Positions 1 to 6,946 of a stretch of DNA of 62,456 nucleotides are shown here, in pieces. The notes beneath the pieces are model-generated. The model was not told where the DNA came from. It was given only the letters and a program-made list of their open reading frames with translations, and made no database searches. The DNA lies in NCBI GenBank assembly GCA_900546885.1, contig UREN01000004.1:1-62456 (forward strand), given 5' to 3'. The DNA comes from an uncultured Oscillospiraceae bacterium. Lineage in GTDB: Bacteria > Bacillota > Clostridia > Oscillospirales > Ruminococcaceae. The translations under genes and the position numbers were made by a program. Each line of letters begins with the position of its first letter. The first letter of the stretch is position 1.

Positions 1-924
1 CGGCCGCGCAGGCTGCGCCGCATGGCCGTGCTGGCGGCAGCGGCCGCCATGGCCTGCTGCGTGGGCGCAGGCGCCATGGCGGCCGCCGGGTTCCCGTGGC
101 AAAGCGTGTTTGGGCAGTTTTTTGGCCCGGCCGCACACAGCCAGGCCGCAAGCCTTGGCATGCCGGGCGAGGGGCTGGCCCTCACCGCCACCGATAACGG
201 CTGCACGCTGACGCTGAACGGCGCCTTGTTTGACGGCGAGGTGCTGTATCTGCCGCTGACGCTTACGTTTGAAAACGGCGTGCCGGCCCAGGGCCTCACC
301 TACTATGCCCGGGGCGGGGCACCGGGCACTGTGGATTCCGGCTCTGTGCCGGTACCGGCAGAGGAAGCCTCGGCCGGGAACGCGGTAAATTTGATGTGCA
401 AGCTTAGCGGGGCGGGCGTTCAAAGCGGGCAAACGCTTACCTGGGATGTATCTTATTTATACGGCAACCGCAAATATGCGGGCAGCGGCGGCCAGGCCCC
501 CTATACGCAGACGGAATGGGAGCAGGAGGGCCGATGGAGCTTTACCTTCACCGTGCCGCAGGCCAGGCAGGCCGTGCAGCTTGCCGTGCCCCAGGCCGCG
601 GCAGACCCGGCCACCGGCATTGCCATTGCACAGGTGCGCCTTACGCCCATGCGCGTGAGCGTGGTGTTTGAAGGCCTGCCGGACGACGCCGGGGTGCGCG
701 ATGCCCTTAGCCGCGCGCAGATTGTTCTGCACATGGCGGACGGCGGCACCCGCACCATGGGCACGTGGGAAGACAATGTGCGCGCCGCCGAAGGCAGCAT
801 AGATGCAGCTGCCTCGCCCATTGGCCGCGCCTACTATGAAGTAAGCTGTGAATACGGCGAATTGCTGGACCCTTCCCTTATTTCTGCGGTGGAGGTAAAC
901 GGCTGCCTCATTCCCGCCGAGTAG
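1..924 (+). CDS. Membrane-anchored extracellular protein, 5' partial (DUF4179/anti-sigma-like)
   Basis: The frame is open to the first base of the window and reads RPRRLRR before the first ATG at base 22, so the gene very probably starts upstream and is truncated here. The basic run is followed by an Ala-rich membrane helix (first 25 residues after that Met), then about 270 residues of beta-rich, Gly/Thr-rich extracellular sequence without cysteine clusters. Short cytoplasmic head, one helix and a large outer domain is the layout of Firmicute DUF4179-type proteins encoded behind ECF sigma factors, where they act as anti-sigma factors. The sigma gene would lie off the window. Family assignment is an inference from layout; no catalytic motif is visible. 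Confidence 0.45.
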   Translation, partial: RPRRLRRMAVLAAAAAMACCVGAGAMAAAGFPWQSVFGQFFGPAAHSQAASLGMPGEGLALTATDNGCTLTLNGALFDGEVLYLPLTLTFENGVPAQGLTYYARGGAPGTVDSGSVPVPAEEASAGNAVNLMCKLSGAGVQSGQTLTWDVSYLYGNRKYAGSGGQAPYTQTEWEQEGRWSFTFTVPQARQAVQLAVPQAAADPATGIAIAQVRLTPMRVSVVFEGLPDDAGVRDALSRAQIVLHMADGGTRTMGTWEDNVRAAEGSIDAAASPIGRAYYEVSCEYGELLDPSLISAVEVNGCLIPAE

Positions 925-1029
925 GCCCCGTCTGCCAAAACCAACCGGCGCACAAAGGCGCTTTGACGGCGCAAGGCGGCCAGCTTTCCGCTTCAAAGGC
1001 CGTGGGGTTCCCGTGGCAACATGCCAAAT

Positions 1030-1062
1030 GGCCACTTTCCCGCTGGGAAAGTGGCCTTTTTT
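1030..1062 (+). terminator. Intrinsic terminator after the 5' partial gene
   Basis: A perfect 12-bp stem (1030-1041 with 1045-1056) and a 3-base loop are followed by six T (1057-1062). It closes the first gene. Its T tract runs into the first TGCAAAG copy of the next promoter. Confidence 0.9.
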
Positions 1063-1114
1063 GCAAAGCTGGCTTGACATCTATTGCAAAGTAAACTATA
1101 CTAAAAATGCAAAG
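1062..1114 (+). repeat. Three TGCAAAG direct repeats at 23-bp spacing
   Basis: TGCAAAG occurs at 1062-1068, 1085-1091 and 1108-1114, exactly 23 bp apart. The copies sit upstream of the -35 box, inside the -35/-10 spacer and at the expected transcription start. That placement fits an operator array bound on one helix face, perhaps by the HTH protein encoded just downstream. The regulator is an inference. Confidence 0.6.
1074..1102 (+). promoter_or_regulatory. Sigma-A promoter of the HTH/membrane protein operon
   Basis: A consensus TTGACA (1074-1079) is separated by 17 bp from TATACT (1097-1102). Transcription would start near 1109, about 30 bases before the ATG at 1140. Confidence 0.85.
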
Positions 1115-1139
1115 CAAGCTTTTCAAGGAGTGCATGCAT

Positions 1140-1337
1140 ATGAAAACCAACCTTCCCGCTTTGCGCAAAGCGCACAAAATAAGCCAGGAAGAGCTGGCCC
1201 GGGCCGTGGGCGTCACACGGCAGACCATCACCTCTATTGAGGTGGGCAAATACACGGCCAGCCTGCCCCTGGCCCACAAAATAGCCGTTTACTTCGGCCT
1301 GTCTATTGAGGAAGTATTTCTGTTTGAGGAGGAATAG
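1140..1337 (+). CDS. Small XRE-type HTH regulator
   Basis: This 65-residue protein is almost entirely a Cro/CI-type helix-turn-helix. The core contains SQEELARAVGVTRQTI and then SIEVGKYTAS, the usual recognition-helix pattern, ending in the family-typical LSIEEVFLFEE. Upstream ATG codons are in frame (1107, 1134), but AAGGAG at 1125-1130 sits 9 bases before 1140, which decides the start. It lies 3 bases ahead of a four-helix membrane protein, a common pairing in Firmicutes in which the regulator controls the partner. A strong promoter with three TGCAAAG repeats precedes it, so autoregulation is likely but unproven. It has no sensor domain. Confidence 0.85.
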   Translation: MKTNLPALRKAHKISQEELARAVGVTRQTITSIEVGKYTASLPLAHKIAVYFGLSIEEVFLFEEE

Positions 1338-1340
1338 CAC

Positions 1341-1793
1341 ATGGAACCAAAACAGCTGGCACAGTTTTGCCACACGTTGCGCCTGCGCATCCGGCTGGGC
1401 ATCGCTTACGCCTGCCTTGTGCTGGTGCTGCTCGTCCTCGGTGCATTCACCGCGCAGCACGGCTGGTACCGTGGGTTTCTCACCGGCCTTCTCTCCGGCA
1501 TTGATATCGTGGTGATGATATGTGTGGTGCGCTGGCGGGCCATGCTGCGCGGCACACCGGACGCACAGCGCAGGCTGGAAGAAGCATGCCGCCGCGAATA
1601 CGACGAGCGCGAACAGTTTTTGTGGCAGAAATCGGCCCGTACGGCCGTGTGGGGTGCACTGGGGCTGCTTTTGCCCGCAGGCGTTGTGGCCCTGTATTTT
1701 TCCCGTGCGGCGGGTTTTGCGCTGATGGCCGCGGCCTGCGTGCCCCTTGTGATAAACAAAATGCTTTACTTTGCGCTTTCAAAAAGGTATTAA
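1341..1793 (+). CDS. Four-helix membrane protein of unknown function
   Basis: This 150-residue protein has two pairs of hydrophobic helices (about residues 17-37, 43-62, 96-116 and 120-142). A charged cytoplasmic loop rich in Arg and Glu lies between them. The start ATG follows the HTH stop by 3 bases and uses GAGGAGG inside the end of the HTH gene, so the two are translated together. The layout matches the small membrane partners found behind short XRE regulators in Clostridia. No transport or enzyme motif is visible and I do not assign a function. Confidence 0.7.
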   Translation: MEPKQLAQFCHTLRLRIRLGIAYACLVLVLLVLGAFTAQHGWYRGFLTGLLSGIDIVVMICVVRWRAMLRGTPDAQRRLEEACRREYDEREQFLWQKSARTAVWGALGLLLPAGVVALYFSRAAGFALMAAACVPLVINKMLYFALSKRY

Positions 1794-1835
1794 GCGCGCC
1801 CACGGCGCGCCGCAGGCCAAAAAAGCGCAAAAAAA

Positions 1836-1868
1836 GGGGCTGCCTGCGCCAGGCAGCCCCCTCTTTTA
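1836..1868. terminator. Bidirectional terminator between membrane protein and trhA
   Basis: An 11-bp perfect stem (1836-1846 with 1850-1860) has a T-rich tract to the right and seven A to the left. It can therefore stop both the plus-strand operon and the minus-strand trhA transcript. The 180 bases between it and the trhA stop hold nothing I recognise. Confidence 0.8.
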
Positions 1869-2037
1869 TTCATAAGCACAGCACCACGCCGCCGTGCCGG
1901 CCGCAGCAGGGCGCGCATGCAGAACGGTGCACACAGCGGGCCAACAGGCGCAAACGGCAAAAGGTTCTGACGGACCTGTGCAAACCGCAGGCACGGCCCG
2001 CAGCCACTGTTTTGCCGCCCAAAGCTCAGGCCCGGCA

Positions 2038-2700
2038 CTATGCCAAAGCGGGCATGACAAAAAAGTACATCAGCACATAGTGGCAGGCGCTGCCCGCCAT
2101 GACGAACACATGGAAAATTTCGTGCGTGCCAAACACCTTGTGGCGCGCATTGAACAACGGAAGCTTCAGCGCATAAAGCACGCCGCCCGCCGTGTAAATG
2201 ATGCCGCCCGCCAAAAGCCAGCCAAACCCCGCGGGTGACAGCGCGTTCACAATGGGCACCACGGCAAACACGCACAGCCAGCCCATGGCAATGTACAGCA
2301 CGGAAGAAAACCACTTGGGGCAGGTAATCCACAGGGCTTTGATGGCAATGCCCGCCAGGGCCACGGCCCACACCGCCGCGCACAGTGCGGTGCCCTGCGG
2401 CCCGCGCAGCGTAATAAGGCAGATGGGCGTATAGCTGCCCGCTATCAGCACAAAAATCATCATATGGTCCAGCTTGCGCAGGCGGCGGTTCACTTTATCT
2501 GTGGAATCCACCGTGTGGTAGGTGGTGCTGGCGGCATACAGCAGCACCATGCTAAGCGCAAACACGGCCATGGCAATGAAATACAGTCGGCCCGGCTCGC
2601 GCGCGGCCTTGCACAGCAGCGGCACCGCCGCCAGGGCCGCCATGACACAGCCCGCAAAATGCGTCAGCGCGCTGGCCGGGTCTTTTATTTTCTTCAGCAT
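2038..2700 (-). CDS. trhA: Hemolysin III family membrane protein (TrhA/YqfA-like)
   Basis: A 220-residue, seven-helix membrane protein of the PAQR/hemolysin III family. The family signatures are visible: ASTTYHT after helix 2, the KLDHMMIFVLIAGSYTP block, and the C-terminal THEIFHVFVMAGSACHY block. Together these supply the conserved Ser, Asp and three His thought to bind zinc. Bacterial members affect membrane lipid state; lytic activity is not established for most. The ATG at 2700 is preferred over the GTG at 2721 because AAAGAGG lies 10 bases upstream of it. The gene stands alone with its own AT-rich promoter region. Confidence 0.9.
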   Translation of the reverse strand: MLKKIKDPASALTHFAGCVMAALAAVPLLCKAAREPGRLYFIAMAVFALSMVLLYAASTTYHTVDSTDKVNRRLRKLDHMMIFVLIAGSYTPICLITLRGPQGTALCAAVWAVALAGIAIKALWITCPKWFSSVLYIAMGWLCVFAVVPIVNALSPAGFGWLLAGGIIYTAGGVLYALKLPLFNARHKVFGTHEIFHVFVMAGSACHYVLMYFFVMPALA

Positions 2701-2738
2701 ATCTGCCACACCTCTTTGCACGAGTGTCTCTTTTAGAC

Positions 2739-2775
2739 ATCATATAGTATTTAAAACTAGATATAACTATATGAT
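2739..2775. promoter_or_regulatory. Inverted repeat at the trhA transcription start
   Basis: Perfect 9-bp arms ATCATATAG (2739-2747) and CTATATGAT (2767-2775) flank 19 AT-rich bases, directly downstream of the trhA -10 box. The position suits a repressor operator. The binding protein is unknown. Confidence 0.4.
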
Positions 2776-2804
2776 ATACTACTACACACATAATATGAAT
2801 GCAA
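2776..2804 (-). promoter_or_regulatory. Probable trhA promoter
   Basis: On the minus strand TTGCAT (2799-2804) and TAGTAT (2776-2781) are 17 bp apart, inside a strikingly AT-rich stretch (about 2740-2800) of an otherwise GC-rich region. Confidence 0.5.
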
Positions 2805-2884
2805 GCGTCTTTTTGTGAAACTTTTCTGGTTTCGCAAAACTGCTGTTTTGGTGTGGCGCTGTGCCGCAGAAAGGGCCATAAACG

Positions 2885-2928
2885 CAAAAGGCCCATGGCA
2901 GGCCAAACATGGCCGCCATGGGCTTTTT
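2885..2928. terminator. Terminator downstream of the NERD gene
   Basis: The 9-bp arms at 2891-2899 and 2915-2923 enclose an inner GGCC/GGCC stem. T-rich tracts lie on both sides. It ends the galM-NERD transcript; the plus orientation has no obvious gene behind it. The 2805-2884 stretch and 2929-3024 hold nothing else I recognise. Confidence 0.65.
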
Positions 2929-3024
2929 GTTTTTAAGAGGGGGGCAACGGGCAGGCCCGCCGTGCGGCGCCGCAGAAAAAGCAGGCAGAAATGCCCTTTG
3001 TGCTTTGCCCCGGCTGGGGCGCGC

Positions 3025-3735
3025 TTAGCGGCGCGGGCTGCCCGCAGCCAGCAGGGCCTGCACGGCCGCGCGCTGCTGGCTGCGCGAAAGGCGCGCCGGG
3101 CCGCACACGGCACGGCGCAGGGCGTCTGCGCCCTGCACAAGCTCTGGCGCGTGCGCATGCACACGCGCATAGGGGTTTGAAAAATAAACGGCCCCCCACA
3201 CCGGGCATGCCGCCCCCGCGCTTTGCAGCGCTGCGCGCACAATGGCCACCTGCCGCCGGTTTTGCGCCACGGGGTTGGGCACGCTTTTCTCGATGCGCCT
3301 GCCGCCCTTGCCCGGGCGCGCCTGGCGCCAGGCGGCGGCATGCTCTGTGCCAAAAACGTCGCCCGCATAGTGCTTTACCTCCACCACGCACACGCCGCCG
3401 GGCCCCGCCACGGCGGCGTCCAGCTCGGTTTTGCGGCCATTGGCCTGCATGGGCACGTTGCACAGCACCGTATAGCCCGCGGGCAGGCCCTTCAGCACAG
3501 CACAGGCCTGCTTTTCGCCCCGGCGGCCGCTGGCAATGCGGCGGATGGCCGCGCCAAGGCACGGGCAGGCAATGGCGCACACCGCCGCCGCGCAAAGCAG
3601 CCACACGCGCCACTGTGCAGAAAGCCACGCGCCCGCCAGCGCGCACGCGCACAGCACGCTAACCGCAACAAGGCCGGCCCACAAACCGGCCAGCGCGGCG
3701 CGCGTGCCGCCGCGGCAATGCTTCAGCCTGGCCAT
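3025..3735 (-). CDS. NERD-domain membrane protein
   Basis: 236 residues. Two hydrophobic helices (about 13-34 and 44-63) are followed by a nuclease-related domain at about 70-175. GRRGEK at 70, then ELD (D106) and VEVKHYAG (E119, K121) reproduce the Asp...Glu-x-Lys pattern of the NERD/PD-(D/E)XK-like fold. The membrane-anchored arrangement is common in Firmicutes, but the substrate is unknown. The ATG follows the galM TAA without a single base between, so translation depends on ribosomes finishing galM. The C-terminal third has no recognisable domain. Confidence 0.8.
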   Translation of the reverse strand: MARLKHCRGGTRAALAGLWAGLVAVSVLCACALAGAWLSAQWRVWLLCAAAVCAIACPCLGAAIRRIASGRRGEKQACAVLKGLPAGYTVLCNVPMQANGRKTELDAAVAGPGGVCVVEVKHYAGDVFGTEHAAAWRQARPGKGGRRIEKSVPNPVAQNRRQVAIVRAALQSAGAACPVWGAVYFSNPYARVHAHAPELVQGADALRRAVCGPARLSRSQQRAAVQALLAAGSPRR

Positions 3736-4797
3736 TTATTCCACGCCAAAGCGGTAGATGGTGGTTTCGTGATATTCTTCCTCGGGCCGCAGCTCAATGC
3801 TGGGGAAGTTGGGGTGCGAGGGCGCGCACGGGTAGTGCTGCGTCTCCAGGCAGAAGGCCTGTTTATCGGCATGCGGGCCGCCCGTTTTGCCGTCTACACC
3901 GTCCTGCGAAAGGAAGTTGCCCGTGTAAAGCTGCATGCCGGGCTGGGTGGTGAAAACCTCCATGCAAATGCCCGTTTTATAGGCATACGCCTTTGCCGCC
4001 AGCGCCAGCTGGCCGGGCTGTTTATCCAGCACAAAACAGTGGTCGTAGCCGTGGGCCATGGCAAGCTGGCGGCCGTCGTCCTCTTCCTGCAGGCCTGTGC
4101 CAATCAGCTTGCCCGCGCGGAAATCGAACGGCGTATCCTCCACGCCAAGAATGCGCCCGGTGGGGCAGGTTTGCGCGTTTGCCTCTAAAAACCGGCCGGC
4201 AAAAATGGTAAGCTGCTGTTCCAGCACGCTGCCGCTGGCATAGCCCTCCAGGTTGAAATAGCTGTGGTTGGTGAGGTTGACAAGGGTGGCCTCGTCTGTG
4301 GTGGCGGTGTAATCCATCACAAGGGCGTTGTCTGCCGTGAGGGTGTAGGCCACCGTCACCTCCATATTGCCCGGAAATCCGTCCTCCCCCGCCGGGCTGT
4401 GCGCCTTCAGCACAAGGCGCTGGGCGCCGTCCTGCGGCGTCTCAAGGTGCCCCTTGAACACCTTGCGGCCAAAACAGCCGTGCAAATGGTTGGGGCCGTC
4501 GTTTGCCTCCAGCGCATACCGCCTGCCGCCCAGCTCGAACGCCGCGCCCTCAATGCGGTTGGCACAGCGGCCCACCAGCGCGCCCAGGCTGGCTGTGCCC
4601 GCCTCGTAGCCTGCCAGGCTTTCATAGCCCAGCACCACGTCGCGCAGGCCGCCTGTTTTATCCGGCACAAATATGTGGGTAACCGCGCAGCCATATTCTA
4701 TCACGCACACGCGCATGCCGTTTTCGTTTTCCAGCGTATAGCGGTATACGTCCTGGCCGTCTTTGGTTCTTCCGTAATATTCGCTTTTGATAGACAT
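3736..4797 (-). CDS. galM: Aldose 1-epimerase (mutarotase)
   Basis: 353 residues, the normal length for GalM, which interconverts alpha and beta anomers of glucose or galactose in the cytoplasm. Family motifs in order: NDGPNHLHGCFGRKV (first sugar-binding His), NHSYFNLEG (catalytic-acid His), HGYDHCFVLD, GMQLYTGNF and FCLETQHYP, whose Glu is the catalytic base. The start ATG has GGGAGGG 8 bases upstream. It is first in a two-gene unit with the NERD gene and no other galactose gene is nearby, so a general mutarotase role is more likely than a Leloir operon. A second, more diverged epimerase lies at 23956-24837. Confidence 0.95.
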   Translation of the reverse strand: MSIKSEYYGRTKDGQDVYRYTLENENGMRVCVIEYGCAVTHIFVPDKTGGLRDVVLGYESLAGYEAGTASLGALVGRCANRIEGAAFELGGRRYALEANDGPNHLHGCFGRKVFKGHLETPQDGAQRLVLKAHSPAGEDGFPGNMEVTVAYTLTADNALVMDYTATTDEATLVNLTNHSYFNLEGYASGSVLEQQLTIFAGRFLEANAQTCPTGRILGVEDTPFDFRAGKLIGTGLQEEDDGRQLAMAHGYDHCFVLDKQPGQLALAAKAYAYKTGICMEVFTTQPGMQLYTGNFLSQDGVDGKTGGPHADKQAFCLETQHYPCAPSHPNFPSIELRPEEEYHETTIYRFGVE

Positions 4798-4853
4798 GAT
4801 GTTGCCCTCCCGCCGTTTTCCGGCGCCCGGCCCGCGGGCGCCCGGTGTTTGTT

Positions 4854-4882
4854 ATGGTACCATACTACCGCATCTTTGTGAA
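4854..4882 (-). promoter_or_regulatory. Probable galM promoter with palindrome over the -10 box
   Basis: Minus strand: TTCACA (4877-4882), a 17-bp spacer, then TACCAT (4854-4859). The -10 lies inside the perfect palindrome TATGGTACCATA (4853-4864), which could be an operator. The -35 box abuts the T tract of the upstream gene's terminator. Confidence 0.45.
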
Positions 4883-4915
4883 AAAAGAAAGGCCGCAGAG
4901 CTGCCTGCGGCCTTT
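4881..4915 (-). terminator. Terminator of the beta-helix gene
   Basis: An 11-bp perfect stem (4905-4915 with 4888-4898) is followed on the minus strand by a long T-rich tract. Confidence 0.9.
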
Positions 4916-4948
4916 CCTGTGTGAAATTTTCCCTGTGCGGCGCGTTTG

Positions 4949-6319
4949 TTACGCCTTCACGCCCGTTTTGGGGTTGGCCTTTGCCGGGGCCGAGGGGGCG
5001 GGGGTAGACGGTTTTTCCTCCGGCTTCGGGTCGGGCTTGGCGTTTTTGTCCACAACCGTCACCGAGCCATCGGCGCCCACCGTAATGTTGAGGTTGCTGG
5101 TTTTGTTTTCAATTGCACCAGCCGCGTTCGCAGCACCCACCTGCTTTACGTCCACATACAACACCTTGTCCAGCTTGTCCGAGTTAACGGTGCCCTCCAG
5201 CGTTACTTTCGGGGTGTTCTGCACATTGGTGCCCTTGCCAAGCTCAATGCCGCCCATCTCTTTGCTGCCGCCGTTGTTGCGGAACGTCATGTCCTTCATG
5301 GTTACAGTGGCGCCATTCACCAGCACGCCATTGTAATTGCCGTTCACGGCGGTCACTTTGTCCAGCGTCACATTTTGCGCGCCGTAGACATGCACGGCAT
5401 ATTTGGCATTGTTGTTTGCATTCACTGTCAGGTTCGAGAGCCTCACGCCGTTGGCCTCTACCGTCACCGCATTGCCGTAACTGCTTACGCCTGTAATATC
5501 CTTCGTAACGGTAAGCTCATGCCCATTCCCGTTCACTGCCACCGGCTGTGTTATTTTCAAGGGATTCTCCAGATTAATGTTGCCGCCAAGCGCAATTTCT
5601 GTTGCGCCCTGCGTGTTGCACAGCGCCGCAAGCATTGCCTCGCTGTTGTTGGCATACACGGTCTGCCCGTTCACTTTGCCCGTAAGCACCGGTTTGTCAT
5701 CTTCAACCGTAAGCACAGGCTGTGTGTTCGCACTCACATCGGCGCGCACCGTAACCTCGTCCGTCAGGCTGTCCACCGTCAGCTTCGGCGCCGCGCCGGA
5801 ATGATCTTTGCCGTCCGCCAGCTCTACCGCACTGAAGCCATTGCCCGCAAACGTGCATCCTTTCAGGCTTGCCGATGCGCCGTTGTTCACAACGAGGCCA
5901 GAGTACTTGCCGTTCTGCATGGCAACGTTTGTCAGCGTTACATTGGCAGTCTCACCATACACCTGCACGGCATAGTTTGCCTTTCCATCGGCATTCACCG
6001 TCACCTTGGACAAGTTGCCGGTTGCCAGCACCACATAGCTGCCGTTGAAGTCTGTATCTGCTGTCAAGGTATAGGTACCCGCGCCATCCAGCGTGACGTT
6101 TGCCGGCACCGTGATGGGGGTTTTAAGCGTGATATCGGCTGCCAGTGTTACCGTGCCGCCTGCTGGTGCAACTGCGGCAAGGGCCTGTTCCAAAGCTTGC
6201 TGTGTGTTGACAGGCGCAGCCGCCGGCTGGGCATTGCCGTCGCCTTCTGCAAACACAGGCACCGCAAAAAGCACAGCCGCCATGCACAATGCCAGCAGCA
6301 AAACAAATGTCTTTTTCAT
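4949..6319 (-). CDS. Secreted right-handed beta-helix protein with C-terminal NPKTG
   Basis: 456 residues. The start is the ATG with AGGAGG 7 bases upstream; in-frame codons further upstream lack a site. A signal peptide (KKTF then a hydrophobic core ending VFAEG) is followed by two related beta-helix units of about 180 residues. Each has a QALEQALAA/SEAMLAALC-type opening, then short N/V/T-rich strands such as NLTVNANNNAKYAVHVYG, matched by KVTVNADGKANYAVQVYG in the first unit. A Pro-rich linker precedes the end, which is NPKTGVKA. NPKTG resembles a sortase motif, but no membrane helix or basic tail follows it. Surface or secreted polysaccharide binding or cleavage is possible; no lyase active site is recognisable. 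Confidence 0.75.
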   Translation of the reverse strand: MKKTFVLLLALCMAAVLFAVPVFAEGDGNAQPAAAPVNTQQALEQALAAVAPAGGTVTLAADITLKTPITVPANVTLDGAGTYTLTADTDFNGSYVVLATGNLSKVTVNADGKANYAVQVYGETANVTLTNVAMQNGKYSGLVVNNGASASLKGCTFAGNGFSAVELADGKDHSGAAPKLTVDSLTDEVTVRADVSANTQPVLTVEDDKPVLTGKVNGQTVYANNSEAMLAALCNTQGATEIALGGNINLENPLKITQPVAVNGNGHELTVTKDITGVSSYGNAVTVEANGVRLSNLTVNANNNAKYAVHVYGAQNVTLDKVTAVNGNYNGVLVNGATVTMKDMTFRNNGGSKEMGGIELGKGTNVQNTPKVTLEGTVNSDKLDKVLYVDVKQVGAANAAGAIENKTSNLNITVGADGSVTVVDKNAKPDPKPEEKPSTPAPSAPAKANPKTGVKA

Positions 6320-6517
6320 GGTTTTCCTCCTGCTTGTTTTTTCGCGGCTGTGAGAAACCGCCAACTTCCTCTTCACTATATGCCAAAATTTCACAGTTGT
6401 CAAGCAAACTGTGAAAATTCTTCAAATAGAATCTTATATTCATCGTGGTATTCCATATTAATTAAATGTAGAGGAAGATAATAGTATTTTCAAGGCCGGA
6501 AAAGGAGGGGCCTGATT

Positions 6518-6877
6518 ATGAAAGGTGAATTGCTGCAAGAACTTCGGCGCGATAAAGGGCTTTCGCAAAAACAGCTTGGGGCGTTGCTTTCGGTATCTCC
6601 GTTCACCATTTCCAGCTACGAGTGCGGCCACAGCGACCCGGACGACGAGGCCAAAGTAAAGCTGGCGAAAATTTTTGATATTTCCCTCGATTACCTGCTG
6701 GGGCTGGTGCGCGAGCCATGCTCGTACCGGCGCGACGCCTCTTACATATACCGGCGCGATGAGCACACCATTCAGCTTCCGGCCAATTTTTCGCCGCAGG
6801 AGGTGCAGCTGGTGCGCCAGTTCATTGCCTTTGTGCAGTATCAGAAAGAGGCATCGCAGCACGGCCCCCGGCCGTAA
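6518..6877 (+). CDS. XRE-family HTH regulator
   Basis: 119 residues. Residues 4-63 form a Cro/CI helix-turn-helix: LSQKQLGALLSVSPFTISSYE, a Cys-Gly-His-Ser-Asp-Pro loop, then LAKIFDISLDYLLGL, the usual end of the domain. The rest is a short charged tail of about 50 residues without a known sensor. AAAGGAGGGG precedes the ATG. The gene diverges from the secreted beta-helix gene across 198 AT-rich bases, so it may regulate that gene. This is suggested by position only. Confidence 0.85.
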   Translation: MKGELLQELRRDKGLSQKQLGALLSVSPFTISSYECGHSDPDDEAKVKLAKIFDISLDYLLGLVREPCSYRRDASYIYRRDEHTIQLPANFSPQEVQLVRQFIAFVQYQKEASQHGPRP

Positions 6878-6889
6878 GCCTGACGGTGC

Positions 6890-6934
6890 AAAACGGCCCC
6901 CGGCCGGCGTTTCCGCCTGGCCGGGGGCCGTTTT
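6890..6934. terminator. Bidirectional terminator between XRE regulator and dapL
   Basis: A perfect 16-bp stem (6890-6905 with 6919-6934) with A and T ends on each arm serves both convergent genes. Confidence 0.9.
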
Positions 6935-6946
6935 GTGCCTTGCCCC

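Noticed and set aside
22..924. First ATG at base 22 as the true start of the first gene
   Set aside because: The frame continues upstream with Arg-rich codons typical of the cytoplasmic head before the helix, and there is no ribosome site in the 21 bases available.
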